A stretch of DNA of 64,000 bases from Paracyclopina nana (taxonomy: Eukaryota > Arthropoda > Copepoda > Cyclopoida > Cyclopettidae), in contig JAGUCH010000003.1 in assembly GCA_019096065.1 (NCBI GenBank), positions 1,984,001-2,048,000 on the forward strand, in the 5' to 3' direction. The translations under genes were made by a program, and so were the position numbers. Below are positions 50,539 through 62,389 of this stretch, piece after piece (position 1 is the first letter of the stretch; every line of letters begins with the position of its first letter). The notes under the pieces are model-generated. The model had not been told where the DNA came from, ran no database searches, and saw only the letters and a list, made by a program, of their open reading frames with translations.

Positions 50539-52903
50539 CTACTCTTCATCATCAGGGACTTGTAGTAAAGCATCAGTGTCGGCTCCAATCCTATCAATAG
50601 CTGATCCAGCTATGCCTCCACCAGCAAAGCTGGGAGGTGGGTTTCTAAGCAAAATATAGCCATTACTTTTGTGCTCTTTTTACCCACTGCATTATTCTTA
50701 CATGTATGATGTGGCTATAAATTGAGGGTAGACCATGCTGATGGACTTGGCCACGCTGCCGGAAACTGCCTCTGAGTATTTCCTTGATCTGCTACTGAGT
50801 GTTCTCATACTGGAATAAGAAATTATGCTGACAAATTTCATCGAATTTTTTAGCTTTTTACAACCTTCTTCTTGATGGTCCAGCCTCACTATCTATGGCC
50901 CCATAATGAGATCTGGTATCACTGCTGAGCTCTTGTGGCTCGTCTGATTCTTCTTCCACTTCAGGCAAGGATGTCCTACTCGGAAAAAAAGTCTTAGTTT
51001 GTATGGTAAATGAGGTATTTTTCAGCCTCACTTTGAGCAGCAAGTGGAGAAAATGATCAGGAAGATGATGACCAAAAAGTGGATGCCAATAATCACCGTT
51101 GTGCCCCAAGGAAAGCCAATGTTGTCAAACAAAATTCCAGCCAAAGTTGGGCCAATGAAAGCTCCCAATGCAAAGGTTGAGGTCCAAAGGCCAGACACTA
51201 GGCCGTACGTATCAATTGTATCGGGAAAGCCGCTCGCAATCGCCTAAATCGAGGTTTTTCAAAATCGGCATTGGCTTAGCATCGCCGCAACAAAGTTTGT
51301 TTACATGGTCACGCAACCTCTTACCGATTTGTGCGCGTCAGCAAAACCTGCCACGACTTCAGCTCCTAGGCCAAGTCCATGAATGACAAGGCCAACCACA
51401 ACGATTCCAATGGTCTTTTCAAGCTGGAAAATGGGCAAGGGGCCCATTAGTGAGAAGCCCACAGCGATCAAAATTGCACCAATGAAGGTGACAGCTTTAG
51501 GAGGTTTCCTGTCGCAAATCAGGCCCCAGAGTGGGGCAGAGAATCCTGATAATTACCATCGAGAATTATAATATTATTGAGGTAATTTTAAATTCACACA
51601 ATACCGTAGCAAGCTCCACTGATGACAAACATGGATCCTACGATAAGTGGAGTCAAGTGAAAGTCTCTTAAATGAGGCTCAAGAGTGGCTTGAATAAAAC
51701 CCAAACTTGAAGCTGAGCAGGCCACGCTGAAAAAAGGTAGATTATATTATAAAAAGGCTTATTTTTAAAAGCTTTGGGTACTGAAAAAAGTTATAATATC
51801 CAGCTACAATAAATAATGGTTAAACTGGTAGGTAGCTCCTCTTATAATTGTTACCTTCAATTTTGGAAGTGGTAGACAATTTTTAGGTTGATTTTTCAAT
51901 TTTTGTTAGTTGGCTTTAAATTGGATCAATGCTTACCTATACATTGCCAAAAGAATTGATGGCACTTTCAGAGCTTCAAGCATGCTTGGCTTCTCCCTGT
52001 TGCTCCTGGCTTCATCATTTGAGTTTGGCAGCAGAAATGCACAAAAAACAGCTGCTCCAACCAAAACACTGCCCAGGGTGACAAAGGGGAGCGTGAAGCC
52101 TCCCACCTCGTACAGAGCCCCACCAATGGTAGGCCCCATGATCATGCCAATGCCAAAAAATGTCTCTAGGATGGCAAACATGGTAGCCACATTTTGAGGA
52201 AATTCCTTGGCAATCATGCTGAAGCTTCCAGTGAGGAATCCTGAATTTCCACAGGCTTCCACAATCCTGAAATTGGCAATTAGTTTGTTTGCATGAAGCT
52301 TAACCTTTTTTAATTACCTGAGAGTGAAGGACAGCGCTAAAAATGTCTTGCCATCTTCAATTCTGTCTAGAAGGCCAAAGAGGATGGAAGTGACGCCCAC
52401 TGTACCGATGCCCACGTTGAGCGTCATTTTCATGCCTAACCGGTTCAAATTGGCGCCAATGATGGGGCTGACCAGGAAGACTGTGAGCTCAAAGATGCCA
52501 AAGACAAGTCCATATTCGGATGGCATGCAGCCTTTCTTTTCGGCCTCGTGTGGGTAGAAGGGAGCCTGGAAAGAATAATTTCCAGCACATGTCAAATTAA
52601 CTCATAATTGTAGCTACAATCTAAATGTATGTATATATAAAAATAATAATTATGTGGGTATCAAATTATTAACTCATAACTGAAATGAATGTCTAAAAAT
52701 AGCATATTCTTATAATGCATCTAAGTCATGAGGGAAGCGCATGATCCAAGCCAATTATTAACAAATCTTTTAACTTTAAAAACGTTAATAATTTTAAAAG
52801 GTCTCACCTGCATGGAGACGCACATGGCATTGCAAAAGTTGACAACAACGAAGGTGATGGCAGTCAGCCATTGCTGCCTGGTAAAGTTGATTGAGAAAAC
52901 CAT
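50539..52903 (-). CDS. SLC18B1-like vesicular transporter (major facilitator superfamily)
   Basis: Exons (minus) 52808-52903, 52318-52565, 51937-52266, 51605-51726, 51325-51545, 51032-51243, 50865-50975, 50702-50809 and 50539-50644 join in phase to 517 residues. Twelve transmembrane helices can be outlined. After TM1 comes APFYPHEAEKKG, a signature of the SLC18B1 group. Further marks are FELTVFLVSPIIG, RIVEACGNSGFL before TM5, the TM5-like GPTIGGALYEVGG and WGLICDRKPPK in the central loop. In mammals SLC18B1 loads polyamines into secretory vesicles in exchange for protons; transport here is inferred from family. The C-terminal tail is Ser-rich and then Gly-Pro and acidic (ending QVPDDEE), encoded by two small exons recognised by phase and strong splice sites. 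The start is the ATG at 52901-52903; the frame reaches further only through non-ATG codons. Confidence 0.9.
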
Positions 52904-54160
52904 TTTTGTGTTGCTTCTGCGATGCTGATTCACTCAGATTTCAGTCTTGCCTTCATTTTGTTCCGTCGTCTCCTGTGTGAAGTGACAATTACAAAGTCAT
53001 AGAGAGGCAACAATAATGATGTGCTAAATGGCTAAACATTTCCAAGCCAGTTTGGCCACATATCACACTTTTACACGCACACACACACTGACATGCTCGA
53101 TTATCCGAGAACATGAGAAAGTGAGACATTTGGACACCTATTCATGCTAGTAGGAGTTTTATGGTCCTCATAAGCTCGCGGTGCGAAATGTAAATAGGCA
53201 TCCAAGTGCGCAAACAATCCCGAATTTCTCACCTTATTAGCAAAGTAACAGCTACTCAAGCTTGTCACATGGTTTGTCAAACTGAGGCAAACAAGTTTTC
53301 AATTCACGAGGCTAACTTTGACTTGCGCACATTAAAATTGAGCGGCGAACTTTACCCCCCGAAAATGATGGAGTAATGGCGTTGTTGGAGCAAGATGCGA
53401 GCACAATAAAACAATGGCTTAGTCTTTCGCAAGTTTTGCATAGTCACGCTATTTAAATAGCTCATAACATAAAACGTATTTAAATAGCAGCTATTTAAAT
53501 ACACCCAGAGGCTATTTAAATACATTTTATGCTATGAGCTATTTAAATAGCGTGACTATGCAAAACTTGCGAAAGACTAAGCCATTGTCTCACCACAGAT
53601 TGCACTTTTGGCCACTTTTTTAGCCGCACTTGTCTGGAGATTTTTAGATGTTCCAGGTGACTGAAGTTGTTCAGGTTTTGCCGTCCACTCTGCAACAGCC
53701 CGAGTTTTTCTGCCATAGTATCGCACTACGCTACCACTGTCCATGGCTCAAAAACAGGATTTGCTACAGCTGGGCTATTGGAGAACAGTCAGAACACGAT
53801 GGAATCTGATTTCTTATGCGCATACCACATTTTGTTTTTCTAGCTCCAAACTTTATCTGATTGCTGTCCGAGCTGCGACGCCAATAGATGGCGCTCGATA
53901 ATAGCTGTCGCTCAATTTGCTATTGTAAGCACTTTTGCTAAATCAAATAAGATACATTTCCTCGAAATCCATTGATTCTAATATAGTAAAAACATTTTTC
54001 AAAATGCTCCAGCCCTTGTACATATAGCGATATTTAAGCTCATTCTGACCTCAGCTTGTCTGTGATGGTCGCTTCGCTCGATTTATGCTTAAATATGACA
54101 ATGAAAATGTGCTGTTGCCCGCATAAATAGGGAGGTAAAGATTGGCCTCAAAAGCTAGTC
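52904..54160. other. Intergenic region with a large palindrome
   Basis: It contains the 5' flank of the SLC18B1-like gene, a 178-bp palindrome (53411-53588) and a CTCF-core-like 9-mer (53886-53894). No coding region is supported. Confidence 0.5.
53411..53588. repeat. Near-perfect palindrome with ATTTAAAT repeats
   Basis: The 78-bp arms (53411-53488 and 53511-53588) match with only two mismatches and enclose about 22 bases. The outer ends are ACAATGGCTTAGTC and its complement. Five copies of ATTTAAAT lie within it, three of them inside small palindromes of their own. It could extrude a cruciform, or be a solo foldback insertion. Confidence 0.9.
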
Positions 54161-54505
54161 ATGTTGTGTCAAGTGGACTGTCAACTTTTACTGAACCGGT
54201 TAAATAAATTACTGTTGTCTTGTCAAGGCCTCAAGAAGTCAATTAAAGTGCTGAAGCAAGACTTGTCATCATTAGGTGCGAAGACGGAGCTTGTTCAAGC
54301 GGAAATTGAGGATTTCAGCTCAACTTTAGAGTCATGTTCGCCCGCCTTTATGGTGGTAGATGATCAATTGTTGTATTTCAAGGATTCGTTGCACATGTTA
54401 ACACTGATGGACTGTCTGATGAAAACTTCTATCAAGTTCTGGCAAAAAGGAGCAAAATGCTATTATTATGAAGTGCCACATGATCATAATTATTTTATTG
54501 TGTAA
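54161..54505 (+). CDS. Small helical/coiled-coil protein, unrecognised
   Basis: An intact 114-residue frame starting at an ATG and followed by AATAAA at 54548-54553. Residues about 8-60 have heptad-like leucines (LLLNRLNKLLLSC, VLKQDLSSLGAKTELVQAEI), as in small coiled-coil adaptor or complex subunits. The rest is mixed, ending in a Tyr/His-rich tail. No family was recognised. The length, clean start and polyadenylation signal argue for a real gene, but it has no intron and no known domain. It converges on the neuropeptide gene, with about 95 bases between the two stop codons. Confidence 0.5.
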   Translation: MLCQVDCQLLLNRLNKLLLSCQGLKKSIKVLKQDLSSLGAKTELVQAEIEDFSSTLESCSPAFMVVDDQLLYFKDSLHMLTLMDCLMKTSIKFWQKGAKCYYYEVPHDHNYFIV

Positions 54506-54600
54506 CAATCAGATAAATGCATGATGAAGAGAGATTCTATATAATTAAATAAAGTCTATTAGCATCTTCCTCGCTTTTATTGAATGCTGCTTATTTTTCC

Positions 54601-55208
54601 TTATATTTCCGGAAAGTTATTAGGGCTACTGCGGCTGTTGCGCGCGTAGCTTCCTTGGTATGACGGGAAAAGAGGGTGCAAGAAAGGATTTGGTAAGTTG
54701 CGCTTTCCAAACCTGAAATAAAATCAAATTCTGCATTTGCAATTCAATAGCTATTTTTCCCTACCTTGGTCTTCCCACAAAAGAAACGCATTTGGCATAC
54801 ACTGGCATTGCACTATCAGCATCCATGACATCGACATCCTTGATGCAGTTGAGAAATCTTGGGTCTGAGAAGAGATCCTCTGCAAAAGTAAAAGTTTGTC
54901 ATGCCCAACTGAGCAGAAGGAAAGTAATTTACAAAGGATCGCGCCAAAGTCTCCTTTTAGCGATTCTATTTTTTGCGCAAGAAAGCCATAATCTACACAC
55001 GAGTCGTAACTGTCACGTTCAACCTTTTGTTCAAGCGCGTAATGACATTAAGGGGCTTTCGAAAAAGGTGGGCATGTCCTGTCATCATGAAATTAATCAA
55101 ATAATTTTCATCATCACCTGGAAGGCTAGCCGTGGAAGCCTGAGTAATGGCAAAGGCAGCCAAAACTCCAATGACCACCAATAAATAGCCCATTTTCTGA
55201 TTATCCAT
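54601..55208 (-). CDS. RPRF-amide neuropeptide precursor, NPF/NPY-like
   Basis: Exons (minus) 55118-55208, 54765-54879 and 54601-54712 join in phase to 105 residues. A signal peptide (about 1-26, hydrophobic core LLVVIGVLAAFAI) is followed directly by a peptide of about 40 residues ending GRPRF (66-70). Next come Gly71, an amide donor, and Lys-Arg (72-73), a convertase site. A 32-residue C-terminal peptide completes it. This order and the RPRF-amide end match neuropeptide F. The second intron splits the codon of Arg69, the penultimate residue, a position I recall as conserved in NPF/NPY genes. Unusually, the mature part has two cysteines (42 and 61), which could form a loop not typical of NPF, and the middle shows little NPF similarity. 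Another RPRF-amide family is possible. AATAAA on this strand lies at 54576-54581. Confidence 0.75.
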
Positions 55209-57313
55209 ATTTTCGAATATCTGAAATAAATCGTAATTAGCCTAATTCATCGGGTTTTGATGGTTAACTTGAAATCTGAGGAATCTGCCAATTCATTTGA
55301 AAAAAAGTCATGAAGGAGCTTCAGTTTAACCGTCACAGGCTTCGCTGTGATGTTCAATGGTGAAAACGGTTCCTTGAATCAATTGAAAGCGCTAAAAGAT
55401 GATCTGGGCCTTAATCCCAAATCAAAGGGATGTTTCAATTTCTGCACTTCTAGTGATCGAACGAATTGGTTGGCTCAAGGCCGAAATGGACACCCGAAAT
55501 AAGCCTCAATCAATTTAGGAGATGTGGCTTAATGCGCCTAAAAATTAGTGTAACAACTAGCTCATTTGAGCTGATTACAGTTAAATGGCCTATTTCAGCA
55601 TGCCTCTTTTAACAAAATAATGACGATTATATTATTTGCTGTGATTAAATGTAGGTTGCTTTTATTAGGGTTACTCAAAAAAAGGGATAATACAAGGAGC
55701 ATTTTTCCGCAACGTAAATATAGTGAAAGGAATTTCCCAAGATGCTAATGAAGCCTTTCCAATTTTTTCTTCTGATGCGATTGCGAAACTCGTACTCAAA
55801 ATATCTATTTGATACGTTGCTTGCAAATATGTATAAAACGGAAAATACTTTGTCAAAGCAGAGTAATCTCGCAGTACAGCGCATTAATCTTTAGATAAAA
55901 TTATCGCAATGCATTTACCGTAATAGTAGTCTCAAGATGATCTATACTAATAAGGTGAGCTCTTACGGCAGCTGTACTGTTACTAATCGAGTGACTACGC
56001 TGTGGTAAGCTTCAAGACGAAATTTTAAGGTAGATCTGTGGATTTTCATTATAGTTTTTGCAGTGGAAATCATATTTAATGCCAAAATCTCTTTTAAAAA
56101 GCCAGTAATTGTGATGGGCTAATTTTATTTTGGATTTGTCTGGTAGCGCTTGTGGGCATGTGAAAGGAGTACTCGCCGGCGCACAAGCTAAGCCAGATTT
56201 GCAGTTTGAATTTCCCGCATTTTTTTATGTTCTAGCGCAACTGCAGCGCCAACTAGGTGAGGACGAAAAAGCTTAATTTAGTTTCGTGATTAAATATGAC
56301 TTAGTTCCGTCAGGATTGCTCGTTAGAGATAGCCCTGAGTAGTCTAACGTTTTGCCAAGTGATTGGAGCTCTCGCAAATTCACCTTGTAAGTGTTGGCCT
56401 CTTCGACCTTCTCTGGCCTTTTATATAGATCGAGATCGAGGCGGAAGAAGGAAAGTATATCCAATTGCAAATCTAAAATATACCTCTTGCTGAAAATAGC
56501 GCTCAAAGTTACAATAAAAGCTATTAAGAAGAATCTTGAACAACTTGTGTCAAATGATTGAGGAAAATTGGGAAAATTACAATTTTTTTAAAGGCCTTCT
56601 TTTTTTCATAGCCAATAAATACTATATAGTATAATACCATAAATACGATAAAAAAAGCCTTTTTCTGCGTACTTTGAAATCAAAAGTTTGCGTAACAAAT
56701 TAAAATCGTTTACAAATTTTTTTCATTACTTTCAAAATTCGCCAAAAATGATTTCTTTAGCCTTTCAAAACTCTTTTGGCTTCAAAACGGATTATTGCAG
56801 CAAAAAGAATTTCACTTCATTAAAATCTGCATTTGTACTAAAAATATCTAGCTTGTCTCTTCATTTTTTTCTTCTAAAACTTTGAAACAAAAATATGGCC
56901 AAATTGTCAAGCTTTCCAATACCTGATATTTCTCGAGTTCTCTAGAGAGAGTGCAAGAAATTTCGCTAGACTGTGCAGTGATTTTAAAAAAATTACTCTG
57001 AGGTTGAGTGATAAGCTGTGAAATGTTCCGGTTAGCAAGTGAACGTGGCTTGCGCTATGCGCATCTTCTTTCAAGCCGACATTTATCTACAGAGTTACCA
57101 GATCATAAGCAAAAATTGACACTTAACAATTTGGCTCTTTGCAAGCAAATAATCCTTTTTTCGGCCTGAAAAGCCTAAAGAATCGGCAGACGTCTAATTC
57201 CACGTCAACAGCCGCTTTTTCTGCTGCTGCTGTGTCTTCTTCTGAAAAGCCCAGATATTTTTGACAAGATCTATGAATTCCAAGTGAGGCGGTGAAAGAC
57301 TCGGCGGAAAAAG
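55209..57313. other. Intergenic region
   Basis: About 2.1 kb without a confident gene, apart from the possible minus-strand terminal exon at 56273-56489. No repeats of note were seen. Confidence 0.45.
56273..56489 (-). CDS. Possible terminal exon of an unidentified gene
   Basis: After an acceptor-like TATTTTCAG (minus strand, ending at 56490), a 72-codon frame runs to TAA at 56273. Its composition is protein-like (KRPEKVEEANTYKVNLREL, then a polar end). No upstream exon could be identified and no domain was recognised. It may be a relic or chance. Confidence 0.22.
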
Positions 57314-58457
57314 ATGAATATTTTCCGACTCGTCGGTGATTTGGCTCACTTGGCCGCCATAGTGATTCTCCTGCTGAAAATCTGGAAAACGAGGTCATGT
57401 GCGGGAATTTCGGGTACGTGCAACTTTTCTCGTCAAATCAAGGAGCGTTAACATGAGAGCTTGTTTTGATTCCAGGCCGATCGCAGCTGCTGTTCGCGAT
57501 CGTGTTCACGTCCAGGTACTTGGACCTGTTCACCAACTTCATCAGCTTGTACAACACGGCCATGAAGATCTTCTTCTTGGCATCCTCCTTCGGAACCGTC
57601 TACTTGATGTACATGAAGTTTAAGGCCACATACGACCAAAATCACGACACGTTCAGGTATAGTTTTTTCTTGCGGCTAGATGGCGCCACTTGTCGTTTGG
57701 TTGAGCTGTGCGGCAGAATCGGGCGGCGGGCAGTAGTGCAATAACATAAACATATGGCAGCGCCCTCTGCTTCATTTATTTTATTTCTTTTTGGCTGTGG
57801 TCATTTTAATCATATTTATGGAGCGTACAAAATGAGTTTCTTTGTGATTTGCAGTAGAAGAAGTTTGAAGGGTGAGAGTTAATGAGAGACACATGCATCT
57901 TTTCTGCTGCGTTGTTTACAAGAAGATCTCAAATATCCAGATTTAAACAGTCAGGCTTTGCTTAACTTTGAAAGACCTAGTTTCCCTGCTACATGGGAAC
58001 GGCAATGACAATAGCCTGCGATTCCAATCGTTTCATTGATTTTAGGATCGAATTTCTCTTGGGTCCAACTGCTTTATTGGCCCTGCTGCTCAACCACGAG
58101 TTCAGCTTTATGGAAATCTTGTGGACATTCTCGATCTATCTGGAGTCCGTGGCCATTTTGCCTCAGTTGTTCATGGTTCAAAAAACTGGAGAAGCCGAGT
58201 CCATCACTTCTCACTATCTCTTCGCTTTGGGATCGTACCGAGGACTCTACATTCTGAACTGGATCTACAGATACTACTTTGAGGGTAATTATAGCTCGAT
58301 TTCATTTTCCAATCTTTACTAAAAGTATTCTACATCAGGCTTCTATGATATCATCGCCATCGTTGCTGGTTGTGTCCAAACCATTTTGTACTGCGATTTC
58401 TTTTATTTGTACATCACCAAAGTGTTGAAGGGCAAGAAACTCCAGTTGCCAGCTTGA
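57314..58457 (+). CDS. KDELR: ER lumen protein-retaining receptor (KDEL receptor)
   Basis: Exons 57314-57413, 57476-57656, 58046-58284 and 58339-58457 join in phase to exactly 212 residues, the usual length of animal KDEL receptors. The protein begins [16 protein letters not shown] and contains [47 protein letters not shown] and [14 protein letters not shown], all hallmark segments of the family. It has seven transmembrane segments and cycles between Golgi and ER, binding HDEL/KDEL-type tails of escaped luminal proteins. The C-terminal tail is basic ([12 protein letters not shown]), fitting COPI retrieval. The second intron (389 bases) is longer than the rest and holds two CTCF-core-like 9-mers. 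AATAAA is at 58718-58723, only 25 bases from the stop codon of the convergent LRR gene. Confidence 0.98.
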
Positions 58458-58747
58458 AACAATTCATTCAACAACATCTGTTACTTTAAAGTTAGCCAGT
58501 TTCACGCAACTGAGCACACGAAATAACTCGTCAAAATGCGAGCTGCTATGATTTTTACTTGAGTGTGAACTACTAAATTCCTCTTTTCTCTCAACCCATT
58601 TGTTAGTCCTTATTTACCACGAATAACTTAACTATTTTGGCGTGAATGTTGTGCAGTCTGTAATGATCAATACATTGTGATTCAGAACAAAACACACCGA
58701 GTTTGAAGAAAAGTATAAATAAAAGCTTAAGAAATACGTTTATATTC

Positions 58748-60800
58748 CTAGGTGTACAAATAGTCCAGATTCTCTATCTCTAGATCCAAGTCCCAGTTTT
58801 TAGCCACAATCTCCCTCTTTAGCCGGCTGAGTTGGGATTCAGCCCTGTAGAAATGTGGTGATTCTGAATTGTAGTAGTCAATTTGATGCCACGTCCTCAA
58901 ATTCCCAAGAATGGTCAAATTGGGGCACTGCTCTATCAACCAATGAACTGAATGCAATCCTAGCTCCATTGGGCTATATGAGTCCACGTTTTGTATCACG
59001 ATCATTTCAGCACTATGAAGAAACTGTAAATGAATTGATTCTTTTTCTCCGCCTTGAAAATAATTAATTACCTCTGTAGAATTGGAAGGCTCCAAATGGC
59101 TGTAAAATCCTCATCTTTGAGCCAGGACAAATGTGCTACAATTTGGATGATTTTTAGAGTGGTTGAACTGGATTTGGTGAAAGCCCTGATCACCCTATGA
59201 TCCAAAGGCTCAATGTAGTCTTCACACTTGATTTTCAGATCTTGCAGGTTTTCAAAAAAGCTTTTACTTTCAGCATTATCATCACTAGTCATGATTACTC
59301 TTTCCCAGAGCTCTAAATGAAACGTTTTCAGTTCTGAGCAATACTTGCCAATCATCTCAATGGAATGCCAAGACAGGCAATCAAGTATTGTCAATTTAAG
59401 GCTAGTCAATGTGTTTGCAAAGCTGACACAAAATCTATTGATGCCCATGCTAACAAAGTCTTCATTCATGAGGTGGATGTCCAGCTCAAAGATTTCCCAT
59501 GTGCAAGTGTCTTCCAAGATTTTGGACATTTCATGCAAATCTCTGTCCTGCATGAGCAGCTTCAGGGATCTTATCGACGGGCACACAGTCATCAATTCCT
59601 CAAGATCTGACAATCTAGGAACCCAACCTTGAACCTCACCTTTTTCATGAGATATTAAGAATTAAAAAAACATGACAAATACTTGGAAGGTATTTCAAAC
59701 CTGTTATTTCATCCTCATCTTCTTCTTGACCTCCACTAGTTATAGACTCCATCTGACAAAATTCCTTCAGAGGGAAACAATTCAAATATTCAGGAAGCCT
59801 CAGTTTTTGGCTGCTTATCATTGCACCCATCTTTCCCTGGTTGTGAATGTATTCAATCTTGGGAAGGTTTTCTATTAGGGCTCTTATGCCATCTGGAGCA
59901 TGAAGAATGGTTATGATAATCATATACAGCATGTGCTATTTTCTAACTTGCCTATTGTCACAAAGCATTTTTTGGGCAAAGTGAGCTCGTTAAGGCATTT
60001 TAAGCCTGGTGAGCTACCAACTGTTCCTGCAATGTATTCAACTGCCAAATCAGTCAGTTCTTCATACCCATTGAGGCTCAAAGAAGTTAGTTTTGGTGCA
60101 TTTTCGACCAAGTTGATGAGGATCTGAGGTTGATTCCAACAGAGGGAAACTTTATGTGGATCCCCCATCAAATCATCTTCTGGGTTTTGCCTATCAATTA
60201 TGTACAAGCCAGGATTGAAAACTTCCAAATTGCTCGAATCCCTGAAAAATGAAAATACTGCTGTACCTTATTTTGAAATGTATCTGAAATAGGAATCCAT
60301 GAAAAAGCTTACTTTTCCAGATTTCCCAGGAATTCTTTGATGGTGTTGCTGATGACAAAAATGGACTCATTTTCACTGAGGAAGTGTTCAGTTAAAATCA
60401 GTTTGTTGTCTAGCTCTTCATCAATTGCCACATTGGCATCTTCATTGAGAGGGTTTATTTTGAAGTTGGCAAATTTCCTCATGTCAATGTCAAAGTCCAC
60501 ATCTACATATTTTGCCCTAGGGTTGAGCAATTTGGTCAGGACTCTGTTCAAGTAGATGCAATTCTCTTGAATGAGGACACAATCATCGATTTCAGCATCA
60601 CACTGGGAGCAAAAGTGATGAATCACTGCAAATGCAGCTTGAAGCACAGCATAGCTCAATTCTTCTGCCAGGTTTTGGGGCAAAGCTTCAAAAAGGTCAA
60701 TAGCCACAGCACCATTGTGGTAAAGTGCCAAAGAGTACCAGGAAGAAAAGGAGCTTTTGCTCAACTCACTCAACAGTTTGGGCTGCTTCAAAGGAGGCAT
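58748..60800 (-). CDS. Leucine-rich-repeat protein, adaptor-like
   Basis: Exons (minus) 60313-60800, 59952-60241, 59701-59892, 59072-59639 and 58748-59012 join in phase to 600 residues; the introns are 59-71 bases. The first 160 residues are mostly helical (LPQNLAEELSYAVLQAAF). From about residue 195 onward, degenerate LRRs appear, such as LTSLSLNGYEELTDLAVEYI, IRSLKLLMQDRDL, LTSLKLTILDCLSW and LTILGNLRTW, at about 25-residue spacing. An acidic insert (GGQEEDEDE) lies near 317-325. The layout recalls F-box/LRR or ZYG11-type substrate receptors, but no clear F-box or VHL box was found. The second intron begins with GC and its removal is required to keep frame. The start codon lies 53 bases after the stop codon of the kelch gene on the same strand. 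Confidence 0.75.
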
Positions 60801-60853
60801 TTTGTGAGCATTTGGCTCATTTGGCTGAAAGCCAACTGAGCTTTCACTGTTTA

Positions 60854-62389
60854 TTACAATCCTGAATGTAGCAAAGCTCTGGAAAATAAAGGTGGTGAAT
60901 CTGACCTGAAGCCATCACTGTTCCATTTTTCTCCTTGTCTGCTTCTTATCATATCAGCAAGATTTCTTGGTAAATCCTCTGTTTGAATTTTATGCACAAT
61001 ATTCAGTGCAAGAATTTTGTCAAGAGCAATTCTGAGCAAGGCTTTCACTCCAAACTCAAAGGATAGAGTATCTTGAGCATGATCATCCAAATCAAGTCTG
61101 TTTGAGTAAAATTCTTGTGTGCACCCTGAATGGATAATCAGCTCAGATCCATTTTTTAGGCAGCACGCTGAATGCCAACATCTCACAGGTCCATGATCAT
61201 ACTTCAAAGGGTAGAAAGTCCAATTGGCCTGGCCTGTAGCTTCATTGATTTCCAGCAGCCAAGCATCATTCAATGGGGCGTTGAGCATGCCAATTCCACC
61301 ATAAAGCATAAAAGTGTTCTTCTTTCCCTTCAACCTAAAAAATCCTCCCATAATTCACTATGAACATAACTACTTCAAAATTAAACCTTGTGAGGCTATG
61401 AGCTGATCTGGGTTCAGGTAATTTTTCACCAAAGTCATTCTCCACAATTCCTGACTCTGACTCATCTCTCTGAATGTAGTAATTTGATGGCGGCTTGAAA
61501 CCTGGGTGCAAACTTGCCCATGAGTTGGCAAGGAAAGAAAAGGCCATAACATCATTCTGCCTTCCCATGGGAGTGCAACCACCAAAAATGATCCACATCT
61601 CCCCATTCTCACTCTTGTCACCAGCATGGCCAGCTCTGGGAGTGTGTGATCCCAGATATTCCCAGTGACTTTTGCCCAAATCTAATCTATTAACACTGCC
61701 TATCCAGCCTCTGGGCCACTGATATGATGAGCTTGGGTCCAAGGCAAATTTCCCTGGATAATGATCTGCTGGTGCTTCTCCATACCCACCAAAAATGTAG
61801 AGGAAATTGCCATAATTTGTCATTAAGGCCTTTTCTCTCGGCAGAGGACTTTTCCTCTCCTCCTTTGTAGAATGTGGAATTACAAGCTGCCATTTCAACG
61901 TGGCCAAGTTGAGCCTGCATAAAAATGCATTGGATTTTTTGCTAGGGTGAAATTGGCTGGTTCACATGTATACTGCTCTGTTGTTGCCTTCAATAAAGTC
62001 TGCTTCCTCAGGGTAGCCATGTTGGCCTCCAAAAATGTAGAGGCAATTGTCAAAAAAGCAACTTGATGCCGCAAAAGTTCTTGGCGGAATGCGACCATTT
62101 GTCTTTTTCATGTGCCAATTTTGGCTCAAGGGATCGTAAAAAAGCAACTCCTCACTGCTGTGGAGATCATTTTCGTTTTTTGCCATGGAATTGGGTTCCT
62201 TAGGCGACTATTAATAAGTTTGCATGTAAATGATATACTAAGTGCTAACATATATGAGATGAATCCTACCTTTGGCAAATATTCTATAAATCCTCCCCAA
62301 ATGCCCATTTCGTGGTTGTACTCAAATGCTGCATGTCCAGATCTGCGAAAAATTCTGTCAACCCAAGTTGCTGGCATGTTGCTGAACAT
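60854..62389 (-). CDS. Kelch-repeat protein, KLHDC1/2/3-like (probable Cullin-2 substrate receptor)
   Basis: Exons (minus) 62270-62389, 61966-62198, 61387-61914 and 60854-61334 join in phase to 453 residues. Kelch blades are seen throughout: RSGHAAFEYNHEMGIWGG, PRTFAASSCFFDNCLYIFGG, GNFLYIFGGYGEA, GEMWIIFGGCTP and NTFMLYGGIG, each with the paired glycines, a preceding arginine-serine/threonine segment and trailing Trp or Tyr. The C-terminal segment (ALLRIALDKILALNIVHKI, then LPRNLADMI) resembles the BC/Cul2-box end of KLHDC2-type proteins, which recognise C-terminal glycine degrons. The start is the first ATG in frame (62387-62389). The acceptor of exon 2 (CTAAG|GAA) is weak but required by frame. 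An AATAAA overlaps the stop codon. Confidence 0.82.
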
